Positions 1 through 11,550 of a stretch of DNA of 64,000 nt are shown in pieces (position 1 is the stretch's first letter; every line of letters starts with the position of its first letter). The notes under the pieces are model-generated. The model did not search any database. It had not been told where the DNA came from and saw only the letters and a list, made by a program, of their open reading frames with translations. The stretch is from positions 9,734,001 to 9,798,000 of the forward strand of contig CM037835.1 in the NCBI GenBank assembly GCA_021234535.1, read 5' to 3'. The position numbers and the translations under genes were made by a program. Source of the DNA: Stichopus chloronotus (taxonomy: Eukaryota; Echinodermata; Holothuroidea; Aspidochirotida; Stichopodidae).

Positions 1-3000
1 CATTTATCAGTTGAAGGTATCACCTTTTATGCTATGGAGTTGATCTGAAAAAGGTCATTGTGACGTCACTGTCACAGACTGATAAATTATTTTATCGTTT
101 TGCATAAGTTGCAAAGTTGCATACTACTCGATCCTGATGCAGCTGTTATTTGACTTTACCACAGTACCTTCATTTTGGTAATTTTCATAACTGCTGATTC
201 TCTCAAATCTGAGTTATTAAAATTTCTTGTTTTTTGTTTCTTGTGTATGTCTTGTTTCATTATCTATGTGAGAATACAAAATATCATATAATTCAGACTT
301 ATTGTGAAGAGATCTTGCCTTAAAATCGGCTTAAAACTGGTTTTATGAAAACAGGAAGACGAGTGCCTTTGAATTAAGTGTCATGTGTCCGTGATTGGCT
401 GGGACACTGAGATACAACATTACTGTAACTCAGAGATTTATAATGTTTTTGTGCGACTCCAGGTTCTCGTCAAGACAAAAGAAAAATCAAAATACTCCTT
501 TGGTACAGTTACTGAATTTTTAATCTGAAAATGACAACATTCCACCACAACTCTGTCTTTATTAAGCATAAATGTTTTTTGGATGCAAGTATCATGTTAG
601 CATGTTCATTAAGTTATGCTCTTAATTAAACTTGACTCAAATTTTGCATTCACTTTTCTTGTAAAATGCAGATCAGTAAAACCAATTCCATCAAGAGTTT
701 ACATAAACATACATACCATTGTCTTCCTAATTGCAAGAAGATTTGAACAATCTTCAAGAATTTGCATTCTTTGTATGAAATCTTATCGTACTGATTGTTT
801 TCTTTAAAATCGAAGGGAAATTCTTGCATTACAGTGTCTAGGCTTGACCAGGGAATTCACATCTGGTTGTGTGTAACTGTGTAAAAAGTCGACAAACCAT
901 AACTCAAGTTTAAAAAACAAAAAATCAAATGTCAGATTGTTTAACAAAATTTGGAGACCATCCTATGGTTTCTGCCAATGATGATACTACCATCCTTTGA
1001 TATTATTTTGATAATTCAAAGAAAGTGTGCACAGTTAATTCATGTTTTTAGCTAAAAATGATCAGCTTTGTTTGTCTTGAGTTCTAAGAGTAGACGTAAA
1101 TGTGAAAGCCTGTTACAGCCACGTAGAATTTTTAGCAAAAATGTCATCAGACAAATGGAAAACAAAAATCCAAATTTTTAATTTAATTAATCAACTTAAT
1201 AATTTCATTAATCAAATTAATAATTTCATTACAGAAATCATTCATTAGATTAAAGAAGTTAATATTTGATTAAAGAAACTAGTAACTTGATTAATCAAAT
1301 TAAAATTTGATCAATCAAATGAATTAATTTGATTGAAAAAATACTCATTGACTAAGCAGTCAATAATTTGATCAAACTAATTGAAAAAATTGACATGGCC
1401 TTAATGGGCTTTTGTAGGAAATAACTCATATGATTTTTTTTTGTATCTCTGCTGTTAGAAGCTTGTAAAATAGGGCGAGAGGAAAATGTTAAGCATTATA
1501 TTTTATGTGTGCTCAGCTCAGTCTTTGGACAGTAAGTACACTATGGGCCCTTGTGCATAGTATTGATAGAATATTGTACTTTCACCCACAGTAGAGTGAT
1601 AATGTGACAAGTATGGATTGTTGAAAAGGAGAATTGTTACAGTTAAGAGGTATACAACAAGGAAGACATTTTCTTGTTTTTATTGATGTCTGTACAACTA
1701 CACATTATGTTAGGCTGTAGATTCAACTTTTTGTGTTGATTTGGTTGTTTGTAGATGTGGTTCTCTTAAAGTCACCAACGGAATTATGGCATTGTCCAGA
1801 TAATTTTATGTCAGTGGATTACTATCAATTGACTCAGCTGTTGGTATTACACTATGTGGTGTTTACATGATCAGGAGGAACAACAATGAAAACTTTTGTT
1901 GCTTGTCATCCATTGCCTGGAAATTCTGTGGATGAAAATCATAAATTTTGTCACATTTTCCTTAGTTGCTCAGTCGATAAATATGGTGAAGAGAGTAACG
2001 TAAACATTCACCGAAGGTATCTGAATGGTACCTCTGTGACTTGAACCGATCTTTGCGAAGAGATATATCACCTTTTTTTTTCATATCAGTGATTGGAAGT
2101 AATACCTCGTGTGGCATATAAGAATTTCAGATAATTACTAACAATGTACTTTATACTTCAGATGAAATATGACTTACAGTCATATCCAACATACCACATC
2201 TTGTTTTTCTCTTTTTGTGTCTTTTTTTGTGAAAGATGAAGAGAGATTGATGCGTGTCAAGATGATTAGAAATTCCAGAAATAAGAACAAAGATGAGCTA
2301 TCTTTGCAAATTAAAAAAAAAAAAAAAAATTGACCATCCCTGTTAGTAATACCAAACTCTTTTTTCATCTGTGCAAGTACTGTAGCATTTTCGTGTGTAG
2401 TAGGAATACTGATGATAGTCTACAGATATGTGACGTAACCAACAAGAGTCTACTTTCACAAGTTAGCAGAAGACAAAATGTCCACCCGCACACTTGTGAA
2501 CTGCCAAAACTTGTCACCTCATGCAGTTTTTAAGCATTCCAATCAGACTGGAAACCACACTGAGGAGAAAAAAATTACATATGCTACAACTTAAGAGTGT
2601 CCTGTGTACAGCTAATGGCCAATTTGCGAGAACATTTGGGACTTTATCATCGTTAAATGCCATATTTTGAAAGTTAAACTGCTTGGCTCTCTATAACTTC
2701 AGTTTCTATAAGATAGCCTAGGAGGACAATCACACTTGTGCTAGTCTGTGGACAAATTGAGGTACCTAAAGTAAAATTTAATTTGATTGTAAAATCAGTG
2801 AATGTGAATAATTATATGTTCCAATAAAGTGAAAAACTTAGAAGCCAGCTCAACTGAGTATTTTGTAAAACAGACCATCAAACAAATTTCATCCTGACAT
2901 CTGGAAGAAGACACACATACAATAGCACCCTAATGTTCATCAATTGCATTAAAAATCACTGTAAATATCATTCCTTTTTGCTTCTTTAAAACTGGAATAT

Positions 3001-3147
3001 CAGGTAAAAATTTGTCAGAGAAAGTCAAATTCCATGGAATGTTACAACCACTACAAAAAAAAAAATATTTAAGCCCCATTTTTGCACTTGTGAATATTCT
3101 TATCCATTCTCATTGTTTTTTTTATTTCAAGTAACAGTGATTGACTG
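1..3147. other. No recognisable gene; AT-rich flank
   Basis: Both strands show only short frames (under about 70 codons) with no family resemblance and no chain of splice-compatible exons. An AATAAA at 2823-2828 on the + strand could end an upstream transcript, but nothing coding is visible before it. The AT-rich array at 1176-1390 is listed separately. Confidence 0.5.
1176..1390. repeat. AT-rich degenerate tandem repeat
   Basis: Imperfect reiteration of the word AATTTGATTAATCAA and its variants over about 215 bp. The word is near-palindromic, so both strands read alike. It is non-coding and looks like a decayed low-complexity array. Confidence 0.7.
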
Positions 3148-3292
3148 CTATGCTTTCTTGGAGAGTCCGAACTTTGCAAGGCCAACAAAAACGCTGAGAC
3201 AATTTTCATATTCAAATATCTGGGAGATGACGGCATAGTTCTCGTTCACATCTTGTAATGAGTGAACTTTTCCCTGTCTCTTCTCGGAAGCA
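3148..3292 (-). CDS. Candidate 3'-terminal coding exon, unidentified protein
   Basis: On the - strand a pyrimidine-rich acceptor ending GTCAG (3293 upward) is followed by one spare base and an open frame of 47 codons plus TAG. Codon use is mixed and protein-like, with a charged start (ASEKRQGK) and a hydrophobic/basic end (GLAKFGLSKKA). AATAAA lies about 22 bp past the stop (3126-3121 on the - strand), a plausible very short 3' UTR. I do not recognise the family. The preceding exon must end in phase 2. It does not join directly to the candidate exon at 8867-9164, which ends in phase 1. Confidence 0.35.
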
Positions 3293-3349
3293 CTGACGAA
3301 GAACAAAATAACTGGCGAGGCAATTGCTAGGTACATCTCTTATTCCACC

Positions 3350-5925
3350 TTTAATGAGTCGTTTGCTCACTGCATCCACACTTCAAATAGTAGTGTCCTC
3401 AACATAAATAAGACACTGGACTCAATCTGTTTTAGCAATACCTAAGCCAAGTTTGTGAATTTTTTTTTTTTTGCTGCATTTCAAATTGTTACCATTTTAA
3501 TATCTATGTATTGATCATTCTACGTACGGGAATAAAGGAAATGGGGTTTGGAAATATTTTTGCAAGGTAACAAAATTTTGGAAAATGTAGAGATGACCTT
3601 GAGAAACAATTTCATTAGCAAGCATAACTCTACACTATGTAACTGTGTAAAACTGCCACATTCCAATGCATTTGCAGTATCCGGGAGTTTTGGGGGGTTT
3701 ATTTGAGAAGTTTCAGTGGTATCACTCTATTTCTAGTATGTAGTTGCACTGCAGAACAGTACATACTAAAGAAGAGAAATTGCAAAAAGATCAAACGAGA
3801 AATACTCCTGAATACCGTGCTTGCTGTAGTTGTACATAACATCTTCAAATAAATGGATTATTTCCTATTGTTTCTTTGCATGTTAAAATAAAGTTGACAG
3901 TCAATTTCTGGTGCCACTCAAGCAGGGAGCGTTTCCTCTATGGCAAAATTTATTGAGTGAAAAGGAAGAATTACGAGCAACATTATTCACAACGAAGGTC
4001 AGACGTACATGCCTGTGCGCTGTACTCATGAACATCAGTGCATCAAATTGCTAAGTCACTGTGTGAAAATTACAGCAGCTTAGCAGGAACGCTGACAACG
4101 AGTGTAATCTGCTATGATTGAACAATGTGCAGTCATTTACCGTAAAAAGTGAGCCGACTGTATTGGTAAAAGGTATGTTATTAAACCATGCATTAAACGT
4201 GTCTATTCTCCAGTCTTTCCGTACCAGTGATTGCCTCTATGAATCACGATGTGATGAGATATACATTAAAGGAAAAGAAGCTTTAAAAATGACAGTGCCG
4301 CAGCCAGGATTTTTTTTCGGGGGGGGGGGGAGAGATGCTAAATCCCCCAAGTGTTTTCAAGGTTACATGAGGTTTGCTTGATGTGGAAGGTAAGCGTAGG
4401 CAGCCATGCGGCACGGACTGGAATATAAGTTGGCTGATCCCATTGGCATGGGCATGATTTTCTGGAAGGGGAGAGGCAATCAAAGGGTTGCTGAATGGGA
4501 GTATGTGGAGTGAGATCTGAAGTGAAGCTACCCAAGCGGAACGCCATCATCAGACGGCTGGAAATGTCATTTCACAGGAAACTACAGTAGTAGAATATAA
4601 CCAACCATTGCTTTGCGCTACGCTTTGCAATAAAATGTTCAGCCCCCGAAAAAATGAACAAATACAAAATGATCAGAAAATAACCAGATAAAACCAGGTA
4701 GGCCTAATGGTAATGTAAAGTGCTAATCATTTTAAAATGCGCTCGTATGTCTTGTGCACTCATTCTACAAAATGAAACTGAACAAAAAAAAATAACCAAA
4801 TTTCCTTTATTTTTATTTACTGCAGAATTTCGGCTCCACAGTGCTGTAGGCTATATAATTTTAGCAAAAGGGGTGAGTTGGGCAATGCTCTAACCCTCCC
4901 CCCCCCCCCCGTGTATGCCACTGTCTGAGCCTGTATTTAAGTGCAAAATTGTGATATACTGGACCTGATAACTGACTGCCATCCTTGGGGATGGCCCTTT
5001 GGAAAACTTTTGATTTTTGGGGGTACGTGGACTAGATGCAAAATGATATATTTGATGCTAGATTTGAAAAGAATATATCTCGAGGAATTCCCTTTTTATT
5101 TTTTAAATAATAATTTTAGTTTTCTTTTTCATTTTGCTTTGCTCTGCAGACAAATGTTCATTTGTAGACATTATCTGAGTAGGACCTATGCCTAATTTAG
5201 ATTCTATTTTTTTTTTTTTTCATGCCCGTACTGAGATTACTTTGGACTTGAACTGAATGATCGAATGGTATTTCTAATGACGCTTGTGATCGGAGACAAT
5301 TCAAGACATCTTCCTTGACCTACATGCCATTTTGGGTTACTTCGGCTTTTAGTTTAAGGTCACAAAAAAGTGTCTTTCAGTGTTATAGTTAATTGTACAG
5401 AGTCAGTGGGTCCACTGCACTAAACCGCCTCACTGCACTGCTCTGCAAGGCCGCTCACTGATCACAGAGCAGTGCAGTGACCATAACACCAGCGCATTCA
5501 CTTTCCGCTACTGTAGCAAAGGGTAGGGAGGGTCATTTCTGTTGAACTTGACTTCTTCATGCTTGACAGTTAGTGACACACAAAATCTGGAAAAATACGT
5601 TGTTCCAATACGAATTATGCATGTGTCGCGATTAATTTCTTATCCTAGTAAAAATTTTGAGGAATGGAAATTAAATATCATTTTTGCAATTTTTTTTTTT
5701 ACCAGGAGGGGCACTTCCCCCTCTCCCTTTTTTGGCTACCCCACTGCCAGACGATACAAGTTGTCGCTTGAAATGGCAGTTTTCACTAATAGAGAATCAT
5801 ATCCCATCATTCTTGGGCATAGAAATTACTTTGTTATATTGTGCTGTTTAAATGGCCCAAACGGCACTCCATATATAGTTTATGTCAGCTGGGAAGTGAT
5901 AAACTAGAACCCTCTCGCAATCGCT
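3350..5925. other. No recognisable gene; homopolymer-rich repeat debris
   Basis: This stretch contains long G, C and T runs (for example G-run near 4320, C-run near 4901, T-run near 5688) next to short degenerate frames. This is typical of decayed interspersed elements. No splice-compatible coding chain or named domain was found. Confidence 0.45.
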
Positions 5926-7410
5926 TCATATTAATAACGTGTTACGTCACTTTTAAATATTCATATCATGATGTCACAGAGCACATAGCCTATGGATAAC
6001 TGAAACTAGTAGTGTGTGTGTTATCAATAATACCAGTCAACTGCCACGTAATCCCGGTGGGGAATATGTGTGTTGACTTTGAGTTGGACAGGGTACACTA
6101 TAATTTCAAGAGAGATTTAATGTTGTATGCAACTTACCTTTACATATTGATTTGAATTTACGTTTCGTCTTTTTTTCAGTTGACAAAAATATCATTCACA
6201 GGCTCACTGTTGTTCACATGAAAAAATTTTTATTAGTAAATTACAAAATAAATTTTAGTCTCATTATTTTGATATTGGTATATTTAGATGGACCAGGACT
6301 AAAAGTCAACCATGCTATCAACACGTCATGCAGTGTGAGTATATTTCCTCAGTTGGGACAAAGGCCCATACTGGGTCAGTAATATATACAGGTAGTTTAT
6401 TAAGTTACGTTTTCGTTGATATATCTTAATTACAGACAAAATAGGTTTACCTACCAATAGCAGTATTGATTATTGATCATAAGTCTCATCCTTTGTGTGA
6501 CATGTATTACTCTGGGCAGACTTTATGGTACGGGAGCATACATACCTAATTATTATGCAAGATAGTTCTTCGTCACTTATTTAAGATCAAACTGTTAAAA
6601 CAGTTGACATCTTTCTTTAATTTTTTGTATATTTGTCAAAGGTTGATCAATTATTGCATGCACATAAATTTATATTCCCCCTGTTTTGTCTGCATGCCCC
6701 CCTCCCCTCCTGGAGAAAAACGTTATGCAACCCTCCAAAAAAAAAAGGCATGTCATGCTACAGGGAATTGGTTAGCTCTAGCTAGCTGTATAACCAATAA
6801 ACAATTTCCAGTTGATTAAATAACTTTTCTCTAACCTTAGTACCTACTAAAGCCCTTCCCTTCTCTCACTTCTACAAGTCAGTGGTGATATTAACTCCAG
6901 ATCTCTTGACATCATATTGAAATCAGAAAGTCACTAGAGACGAGAACCAGTATGTGAATATACAGTGCTACATCCCAATCCACAGGAGCAAGAAGCGAAC
7001 ACTATAAACAATACTAATTGTAGGCGAAATTTAATTTTAACATTTATCTTTACAGTCATTTCTTCCCTCAATCAATTAAAAATGCAGTAACATTAAAAAC
7101 AATATGAATATAAAATACAGGTGATCAAAGGAAAGTCCTCATTTTATGTGTTTCATTTGATTTAGCTTATTGCAGTTGTGTATGTTATACACTAGGGGAA
7201 GCTCCCCCCTTCCCATTGGGACAGAGCACTCCGGGGGGGGGGGGCATCACATGTCAACTTGGAAAAAATTTTGCCTTTTCCACCCATACCCATTGGGGTA
7301 TAGCTATATACTTTCACGCAAAGTTTTACACCTATTTTGGAACTTTTACAATGAATGAATACTTCATCCAACAAGAGGAAAAGCCAAAATAATCTCTGAA
7401 AAAAAAAAGA

Positions 7411-7611
7411 ACCTTTGGCCTAGAGGACTTTTAATATAGGCTATTGCAGAATTCTTTTCTTTGACTTTTTTCATCACCTAGAATCAGTACTCAGAATTAT
7501 AAAGTTTACACAACAGTATTTGTAGTTTTCTGTCCGTTTAAATTCATTGTTCCAGAAAAGGCTACCGTTACTGTGTGCTGCCGTGCTATTGATCGACAGC
7601 GTCTATTGCTT
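7411..7611 (+). repeat. Direct repeat, copy 1 (about 195 bp)
   Basis: This block recurs at 8484-8676 with only a few mismatches. Shared words include CTATTGCAGAATTCTTTTCT and GTGCTGCCGTGCTATTGATC. It is the youngest-looking duplication inside the core of the large inverted repeat. Confidence 0.85.
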
Positions 7612-7822
7612 CTGCCATCCTTTAACGAACAGTTCACCGTGAAACGAGGACAAACGTCACTGACCTATTGTTCGTGGCTAGTAGCCCCTCCCCTTAAAAG
7701 GTGTTTAAGTTCTACGATCTTTGAAGAAAAAAACTTTTTGAAAAAAAAATAACTGATGAATATTCATTGGAAACTGCTTCTCTTCCCAAAACAAATGTTT
7801 TATTCTAAAGGTAGATGAATTC

Positions 7823-7886
7823 GGTCTCAATAAAAACAGAAGCCTCGGAGACTTACGTCTCCGAGGCTTCTGTTTTTATTGAGACC
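7823..7886. repeat. Perfect hairpin, 30-bp arms and 4-nt loop
   Basis: The left arm 7823-7852 and right arm 7857-7886 are exact reverse complements around a TTAC loop. The outer end reads GGTCTCAATAAAAACAG and the inner part CCTCGGAGAC. A mismatch-free stem this long is unlike ordinary microRNA precursors and suggests a recent template-switch or foldback event. Confidence 0.95.
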
Positions 7887-8483
7887 TTTCCTATCAAATG
7901 ATGATTACATGAAATATAGAAACGGATTGATCAAATAATGGGAAACTATTCTTTTAAAAAACACAGATTGGAGCCACGGAAAAAATTCCTTCGTTTAAGG
8001 GGGTGGGGTTTAGTCGTCTTGATCATGTAAACTCAGAAAACGTCTATAGAAACGTTCAAAGTTGGGTTACGCACCTTTTAAAGTATTTTGTGTTAGCACT
8101 TGCCTGCAATAACGTCCTGTGATCTGATTTAGAATTTATAGAGAGACATGATGATTGCAAAATAAGGGAACAAAAATTGACCTCATGCAACTAAAGTTAA
8201 GACTTCATGATCAGGGTATGGTAACTTGGAGGTGACGTAAATAGTCACCTCAATCGTCCGTCAGCTATATCGAGAGTTGTAGTGATTGCAATTCCTACCA
8301 GTAGTGACAACTTAATTATGGATTTACAAATCACTCCTTTTGAGATAGGTGTGTAGGAATATCTTTAAAATATTGCAAAAAGTAAGGGATTCGATGGTTG
8401 AGGTACGCGACCTGTACAGGACACTATACATATTGGAAAGCTAACAAGTATAGTAACGGTGCATCATAGTCGTTGAACCTTTG

Positions 8484-8676
8484 GGCTACGAGGCCTTTTA
8501 ATATAGGCTATTGCAGAATTCTTTTCTTTGACTTCTTTCATCACCTAGAATCATTACTCAGAATTATTAAGTTTACACAACAGTATTTGTAGTTTTCTGT
8601 CCGTTTAAATTCATTGTTCCAGAAAAGGCTACCGTTACTGTGTGCTGCCGTGCTATTGATCGACAGCGTCTATTAC
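8484..8676 (+). repeat. Direct repeat, copy 2 (about 195 bp)
   Basis: Near-identical to 7411-7611. After the shared GACAGCGTCTATT the copies diverge: copy 2 runs into ACGTCTCC, a word also present in the arm of the perfect hairpin at 7823-7886. That suggests the two rearrangements are connected. Confidence 0.85.
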
Positions 8677-8866
8677 GTCTCCAAATTCACTGCAAACACT
8701 ATATGAGCGATACCCTTAACGCAGGCTTCCCTTTACGTAACCTGGATGTTTTCCAGGCTACATACTGCAATGTCAGCCATTATATCGGTAGTAATGATAT
8801 ATGACGCGTCAAAAAAAAAAAAAAAACACTACACCGAAATAAATGTAAAAAAAAACTATTTCTTAC

Positions 8867-9164
8867 CTTGAAAGCTTGTGCTTAATGAAACTGACGTCTC
8901 GAAATTGATATTTTTTAATATAGTCTTTCTTATATACTCTTTCTTCATATACTCATTCTTTTCTAAAGGCAAAATACCGTGCATTTGCCTCCAAAATCTC
9001 TGTAATTCTTTTAATAGAGCGTTCCCAGTGCAGCTTTCCTTGGTGTCACTTCCGAAAACTTTAAACGTCAATGCATTAAAACTACCATTACGTTGCTCGA
9101 TGAGCACAACTGCAGTATCTCCATTGCCTCTCTTAAAACTCCGATGTTCCGTCCGATATTCTCG
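8867..9164 (-). CDS. Candidate coding exon, unidentified (weakly LYR-like)
   Basis: The - strand frame is open for about 99 codons after a TGA at 9167-9165 and stops at a good donor (CAAG|GTAAGAAA, donor GT at 8866-8865), ending in phase 1. Composition is protein-like, with a segment LLKELQRFWRQMHGILP followed by KNEYMKKEYIRK. The L..L.R...LP...YxKxEYxRK pattern loosely recalls LYR-motif mitochondrial proteins, but that is only a hint. No ATG precedes the segment in frame, so the start lies in another exon or this is a relic. It sits in the core of the large inverted repeat, head-to-head with KIFBP. Confidence 0.25.
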
Positions 9165-9779
9165 TCAAGATTGACGACACCACAACTTCGTACTAGCAAT
9201 TCGAACTAGCATTAATTCCCACTAGTTGTAATCCATATCGACTTGCTCTTAAAATCCCTGTTTACATTGGTAGCTCTTATACCCTCAATCGTGACAACGC
9301 CATAAACGATTTTTACATTTTTTAAAGGGACTTTGACATGAAACTTTACAAGGATAACAACTCGGTTGTTGGTAGTAGATCTGAACGCCAGCTGGTAAAA
9401 CGCCAAACCGCTACAACGCAGTCCCCAAAGCGTCGTTATTACACAGAAACTATTCTCCTCCTAATCCGCATTCCTCTCTAGTCTCACTTATATTATCGAA
9501 CAGGTGAATTGTTACAGCTTTTTTTTAAAGAATGCAGTGTGATTGTAGACCGGCAATCCTCATTTGAAAGGATAATCCAAAGGATAGTTTTGCTTTAAAA
9601 AGAGAAGAAGGAAAAGAAGGTCACACGTTACTTATCCACACTCCCTTGAAGGACCTTTCTCAAGGTTGATCTCTATATGCATCTAGCTTTAAGTCCCCTT
9701 TTCTTAAAGTCCATCTGATATGCATCTAGAAAAGAGCTGGCTTTATCGAAAATTTGCAGAGCGAAACCAAGAGCAGAAA

Positions 9780-10080
9780 TCAGTTCAATTTTGCTGACAT
9801 CTGTTACCGTTTTTGACATACCCTTTTTCAAAATTGGATCAAAATATGTAATAATAACGTGGGGTAGTGCGCAACGTCTGTATTTTAGTGAACATTTTCA
9901 TATTTTGCAAATGATATCAATACTATGTAAAGACAGAAACATATGCTACCAAACAAAACAAATCACACATAAAGAATATCCTTGAAATAAGGGATAACAT
10001 CAGACATATAATGCGAGTCCCTCTCTGACGTCATATATTTGCATACTTAGCCAATGCTCATTTACGATGCTGTTATAGGA
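9780..10080 (+). repeat. Dispersed repeat family C, diverged copy
   Basis: Matches the copies at 56800-57320 (+) and 37100-37600 (-). Shared words include TTACCGTTTTTGA followed later by GACATAT and GAGTCC..CTCT, then a TTTGCA block. It is the most diverged of the three copies. Confidence 0.55.
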
Positions 10081-10201
10081 CAGGAATTCTGTGTCTGTAA
10101 AATCGTCCAATATTCTATAAGATTTAATGATATTTATGATTAAAATATCATTAAATCTCATAGAATATTGGACGAAAGTTTAGAGACACAGAATTGCTGT
10201 C
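10079..10201. repeat. Long imperfect hairpin, arms about 55 bp
   Basis: The two halves are near-complementary around a short A/T loop near 10132-10143. The arms share CGTCCAATATTCTAT / ATAGAATATTGGACG and outer GACAG..AATTC / GAATT.CTGTC. A few mismatches and a small bulge interrupt the stem. Most likely a MITE-like palindrome. A microRNA-type precursor is possible but unproven. Confidence 0.8.
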
Positions 10202-11339
10202 TTGTTTTTTTTTTCCATCTGAATAATTTTCAATAAAAGGTCCTGCTATTTTGGAATACAAATACAGGGAGAAAAGATAGAAATCTCACACCATTTTGCA
10301 TCTACAACCTGTGAAAAGTCAAAAGTTTTTCAAAGGGCACACCCACATTAATTGGTGTCCCCCCCTCGGAGCGCTCTGTCCCAATGGGAAGAGCGGGGGT
10401 CAGCTTCCAGTAGGGTATCACATACACAACTGGATAATAGGCAAAATCTGATCTAAATCAAATGAAACACATAAAGTGAGGACTTTCCTTCGATAACCTA
10501 TATTTTATATTCATATTGTTTTTAATGTTATTGCATTTTCAATTGATTGAGAGAAGAAATAATTGTAAAATGAAATTTTGCAAACAAAAAGTATTGTGAC
10601 TATAGTGTTTAACTCCTTGCTCGTGGATTGCAATACAGTACTGCATGTTCACATACAGGAATTCATCTACAGGCTATAGCTATAGTGACTTCTTGACTTT
10701 AATATGATGTTCAAAGATCTGGAGTTAATATCACCACTGACTTTCTTGGCTAATTGCCAGCTTCCATGTAGAAATGAGAGAAGGGGAAGGGCCATGTAAG
10801 ATGCTAGGGTTAGAGAAAATTATGTAATCAACTGGAAATTGTTTATTGGTTACAGCTATAGCAAGAGTTGGAACAGGGCAATCAATTCCCAGTAGCATGA
10901 CATGCCCTTTTTCTTCAGTGGAGGGTTGCATAACACTTTTCTTCAGTGGGGGGGGGGGGGGGAATCATGCAGGCCAAACAGTCCTGCATAAAATTCTGCA
11001 GATCTTTGCCATTTTTCCGACAGTACCATGGGTTTCAGAAGAAAAATATGCCGGATTGGCGGTAAAAAGAGCACAGCAGCACTAAACAGGGTTCACTTGC
11101 AGGAAACCAAGGGAAACAGTTTTAGTAAAGTTATAGTGTACCACTACATGAATGAAGACCAGTATCCCCTGATAAATTTTGATAATTCGCTCCGAAATCA
11201 ATGAAATGCAACGTCCACCATACACCATATGCGTACTGTCCAACTCAAAGTCAACAAGTATTCCCGACGGGATTACTGTGCAGTTGACAAGCGATAACAA
11301 ACATGCACTTTTAGTCCGAAGTTTCCGTTGCGTTTCAGT

Positions 11340-11487
11340 GTCTATGGGCAAGGTCACTGTGACATCATGATATGAATATTTAAACTGACGTAACACTCAT
11401 TAATATGTACGTTGTGTCATTTCCCGTGGTTCCCGTTCCAAACCTAATTTATGCGGGATCAGACAGCTTCGACCGAAGAAAAAAAAA
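11340..11487 (+). promoter_or_regulatory. KIFBP: KIFBP proximal upstream region with CRE-like site
   Basis: A CRE-like TGACGTAA lies at 11386-11393, about 100 bp upstream of the KIFBP ATG. The A-rich leader GAAGAAAAAAAAA precedes the ATG at 11488. The sequence up to about 11411 belongs to the right arm of the large inverted repeat, so a diverged copy of this promoter-side DNA also exists at about 5926-6000. The transcription start is not visible directly. Confidence 0.35.
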
Positions 11488-11550
11488 ATGAATTTGCTCT
11501 CAGATGAAGAGTTGAGTTCTTATGAAGAAGCCAGAAAGTTGACAGAAGAG
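11488..11550 (+). CDS. KIFBP: KIFBP coding exon 1
   Basis: Codes residues 1-21 (MNLLSDEELSSYEEARKLTE and one more E). It starts at the only ATG after an A-rich leader and ends in phase 0 at GAG|GTAAAC. It is the least conserved part of the family, so this call rests on frame, donor and position before exon 2. Confidence 0.75.

Larger units (their letters stand above)
5926..11411. repeat. Large imperfect inverted repeat (arms about 1.1-1.3 kb, core about 3 kb)
   Basis: The left arm (5926-7260) and right arm (about 10340-11411) are reverse complements over several blocks. 5926-6090 pairs with 11232-11411. 6710-6830 pairs with about 10810-10960. 6879-7250 pairs with about 10365-10745. Shared landmarks include the ACGTCA/TGACGT stretch, an ATAAACAATTTCCAGTTGATT word and CCCATTGGGACAGAGC. 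The arms have diverged by substitutions and small gaps, so the event is old. It could be a foldback-type DNA transposon with long terminal inverted repeats or an inverted segmental duplication. I saw no clear target-site duplication and no transposase. Confidence 0.8.

Noticed and set aside
6604..6819. 71-codon frame, + strand
   Set aside because: Falls in the left arm of the inverted repeat; the right-arm copy does not preserve the frame.
9212..9406. 64-codon frame on the - strand upstream of the candidate exon
   Set aside because: Different frame from 8867-9164, ends in stops before it, and no splice join restores continuity.
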